Assembly (NCBI RefSeq): GCF_007830315.1
Contig: NZ_VLKJ01000004.1
Location: 124,001 to 188,000, forward strand
Reading direction: 5' to 3'
DNA from: Novosphingobium taihuense
GTDB taxonomy: Bacteria > Pseudomonadota > Alphaproteobacteria > Sphingomonadales > Sphingomonadaceae
Length of the DNA stretch: 64,000 nucleotides
Positions 63,287 to 64,000 of the stretch are shown here, one piece after another. Numbering within the stretch: the stretch's first letter is position 1; each line of letters starts with the position of its first letter. The position numbers were made by a program, and so were the translations under genes. The notes beneath the pieces were generated by a model. The model made no database searches. It had not been told where the DNA came from and was given only the letters and a program-made list of their open reading frames with translations.

Positions 63287-64000
63287 TGTTAGGCAGATCC
63301 GCAAACGGCATATTCTGGCTGTTCCGCTACCTCGAGCGTGCGGAGAACATCTCGCGCCTGATCGAGGCGGGGTTCCGCATGGCGCTGACCCGCGATGCCT
63401 CGGACGCTTCGGACGAGTGGCGCTCGCTGATCGTCACGCTCGGGCTGAGGCCGGGGTTCGAGGCGCGGCACGGGACGGAATACACCGGCCCGCACGTGTT
63501 CAACTACATCCTGCGCGACAAGGACAATCCCGGCAGCGTCATGGCGATGACCGAGATGGCACGGACCAATGCGCGCATGGTGCGCGGCGGCATCACCCGC
63601 GAGGTGTGGGAATCGGTCAACGACGGCTGGATGAAGCTGAAGGAGGCGCTGGCACGTCCGGTTACGGAAACGCGGCTGGGCGATGTGCTCGACCTTGTCC
63701 GTCGCCAGTCGACGCAAGTGCGCGGGGCCATGGAAGGCACCATGCTGCGCAACGAGATCTACAACTTCGCGCGGCTGGGCAGCTTCATCGAGCGGGCCGA
63801 CAACACCGCCCGCATTCTGGACGTGAAGTACTACGTGCTGCTGCCGTCGATTTCCTACGTGGGATCGAGCCTCGACAACGTGCAGTGGGAGAACGTGCTG
63901 CGTTCCGTGGCGGGGGAGCGTGCCTATCGCTGGCTCAATGCCGGCCGGATGGACCCACGTGGCATTGCCGAGTTCCTGATCCTCGACGGGCGTTTCCCGC
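63286..64000 (+). CDS. Alpha-E domain protein (DUF403), 3' end outside window
   Basis: An open frame of 238 codons runs to the right edge without a stop, so the gene is incomplete. It begins MLGRSANGIFWLFRYLERAENISRLI and continues with TEMARTNARMVRGGITREVWESVNDGW and FARLGSFIERADNTARILDVKYYVL, the alpha-E helical-bundle family signature. These proteins are encoded with permuted ATP-grasp enzymes and are assumed to form a complex or bind the same product. Start overlaps the upstream stop as TGATG. Confidence 0.9.
   Translation, partial: MLGRSANGIFWLFRYLERAENISRLIEAGFRMALTRDASDASDEWRSLIVTLGLRPGFEARHGTEYTGPHVFNYILRDKDNPGSVMAMTEMARTNARMVRGGITREVWESVNDGWMKLKEALARPVTETRLGDVLDLVRRQSTQVRGAMEGTMLRNEIYNFARLGSFIERADNTARILDVKYYVLLPSISYVGSSLDNVQWENVLRSVAGERAYRWLNAGRMDPRGIAEFLILDGRFP

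Overview
The window is high-G+C chromosomal DNA from an alphaproteobacterium, most likely a sphingomonad of the Novosphingobium type. The evidence is gene content (DUF3297, DUF983, DUF3617, DUF2892 and I78 proteins; a Mic60-like gene beside hemD), a circularly permuted two-piece tmRNA with the tag ANDNEALALAA, and many overlapping ATGA and TGATG gene junctions. No phage, plasmid or insertion-sequence genes were seen. This is core chromosome with a few small accessory insertions.

Layout. 1-6 kb: a 5'-truncated HD-GYP protein, rimO, a DUF1761 protein, an NlpD-like factor and serS, a DUF2892 protein, tRNA-Val(CAC) and a DUF3297 gene with a near-leaderless promoter. 6-13.3 kb: a valine/branched-chain acyl-CoA catabolic cluster (LysR regulator, mmsA, two lipoproteins, acyl-CoA dehydrogenase, 3-hydroxyisobutyryl-CoA hydrolase, enoyl-CoA hydratase, mmsB). 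13.3-17.6 kb: CHAP amidase, der, DUF983, a bipartite REP palindrome next to an orphan gene, and an HD-domain protein. 17.7-23.8 kb: a five-gene minus-strand operon (thioesterase, serine hydrolase, 3-hydroxyacyl-CoA dehydrogenase, acyl-CoA synthetase, thiolase). 24-32 kb: a sugar MFS transporter with candidate operators and a terminator, LysR/frmA divergon, secreted MBL-fold protein, SDR, and a lemA-TPM-TPM-NUDIX operon. 32.3-38 kb: mscL, a REP cluster, ssrA, a small membrane protein, an M20-astA-astB arginine operon and a PfpI-family protein. 38-47.7 kb: parC, REP plus orphan gene, SDR, a DsbD-family protein, a PafA/SPAP-type phosphatase with a UbiH-type hydroxylase, and REP plus a low-G+C orphan gene. 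47.8-58 kb: hemC-hemD-Mic60-like on the minus strand, divergent tsaD-gpsA-flippase-HhH genes, a lipoprotein, higBA and uvrB. 58-64 kb: DUF3617 lipoprotein, alpha/beta hydrolase, a molybdopterin oxidoreductase, and an ATP-grasp/alpha-E pair running off the right edge.

How the parts work together. The 6-13 kb and 17-24 kb clusters together supply most steps of branched-chain and fatty acyl-CoA oxidation. The ast genes add arginine breakdown, although later Ast steps are absent here. Housekeeping loci (serS, der, parC, tsaD, gpsA, hemCD, uvrB, ssrA) separate the metabolic blocks.

The most unusual signal is a recurring arrangement at about 16.1-16.8, 40.35-41.04 and 46.97-47.74 kb. At each place a REP-type palindrome is followed by a conserved AT-poor motif (GAAYG...GG), then a single orphan gene, then a second conserved motif (GTCYG...GGCG). 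This looks like a repeat-bracketed accessory-gene cassette.
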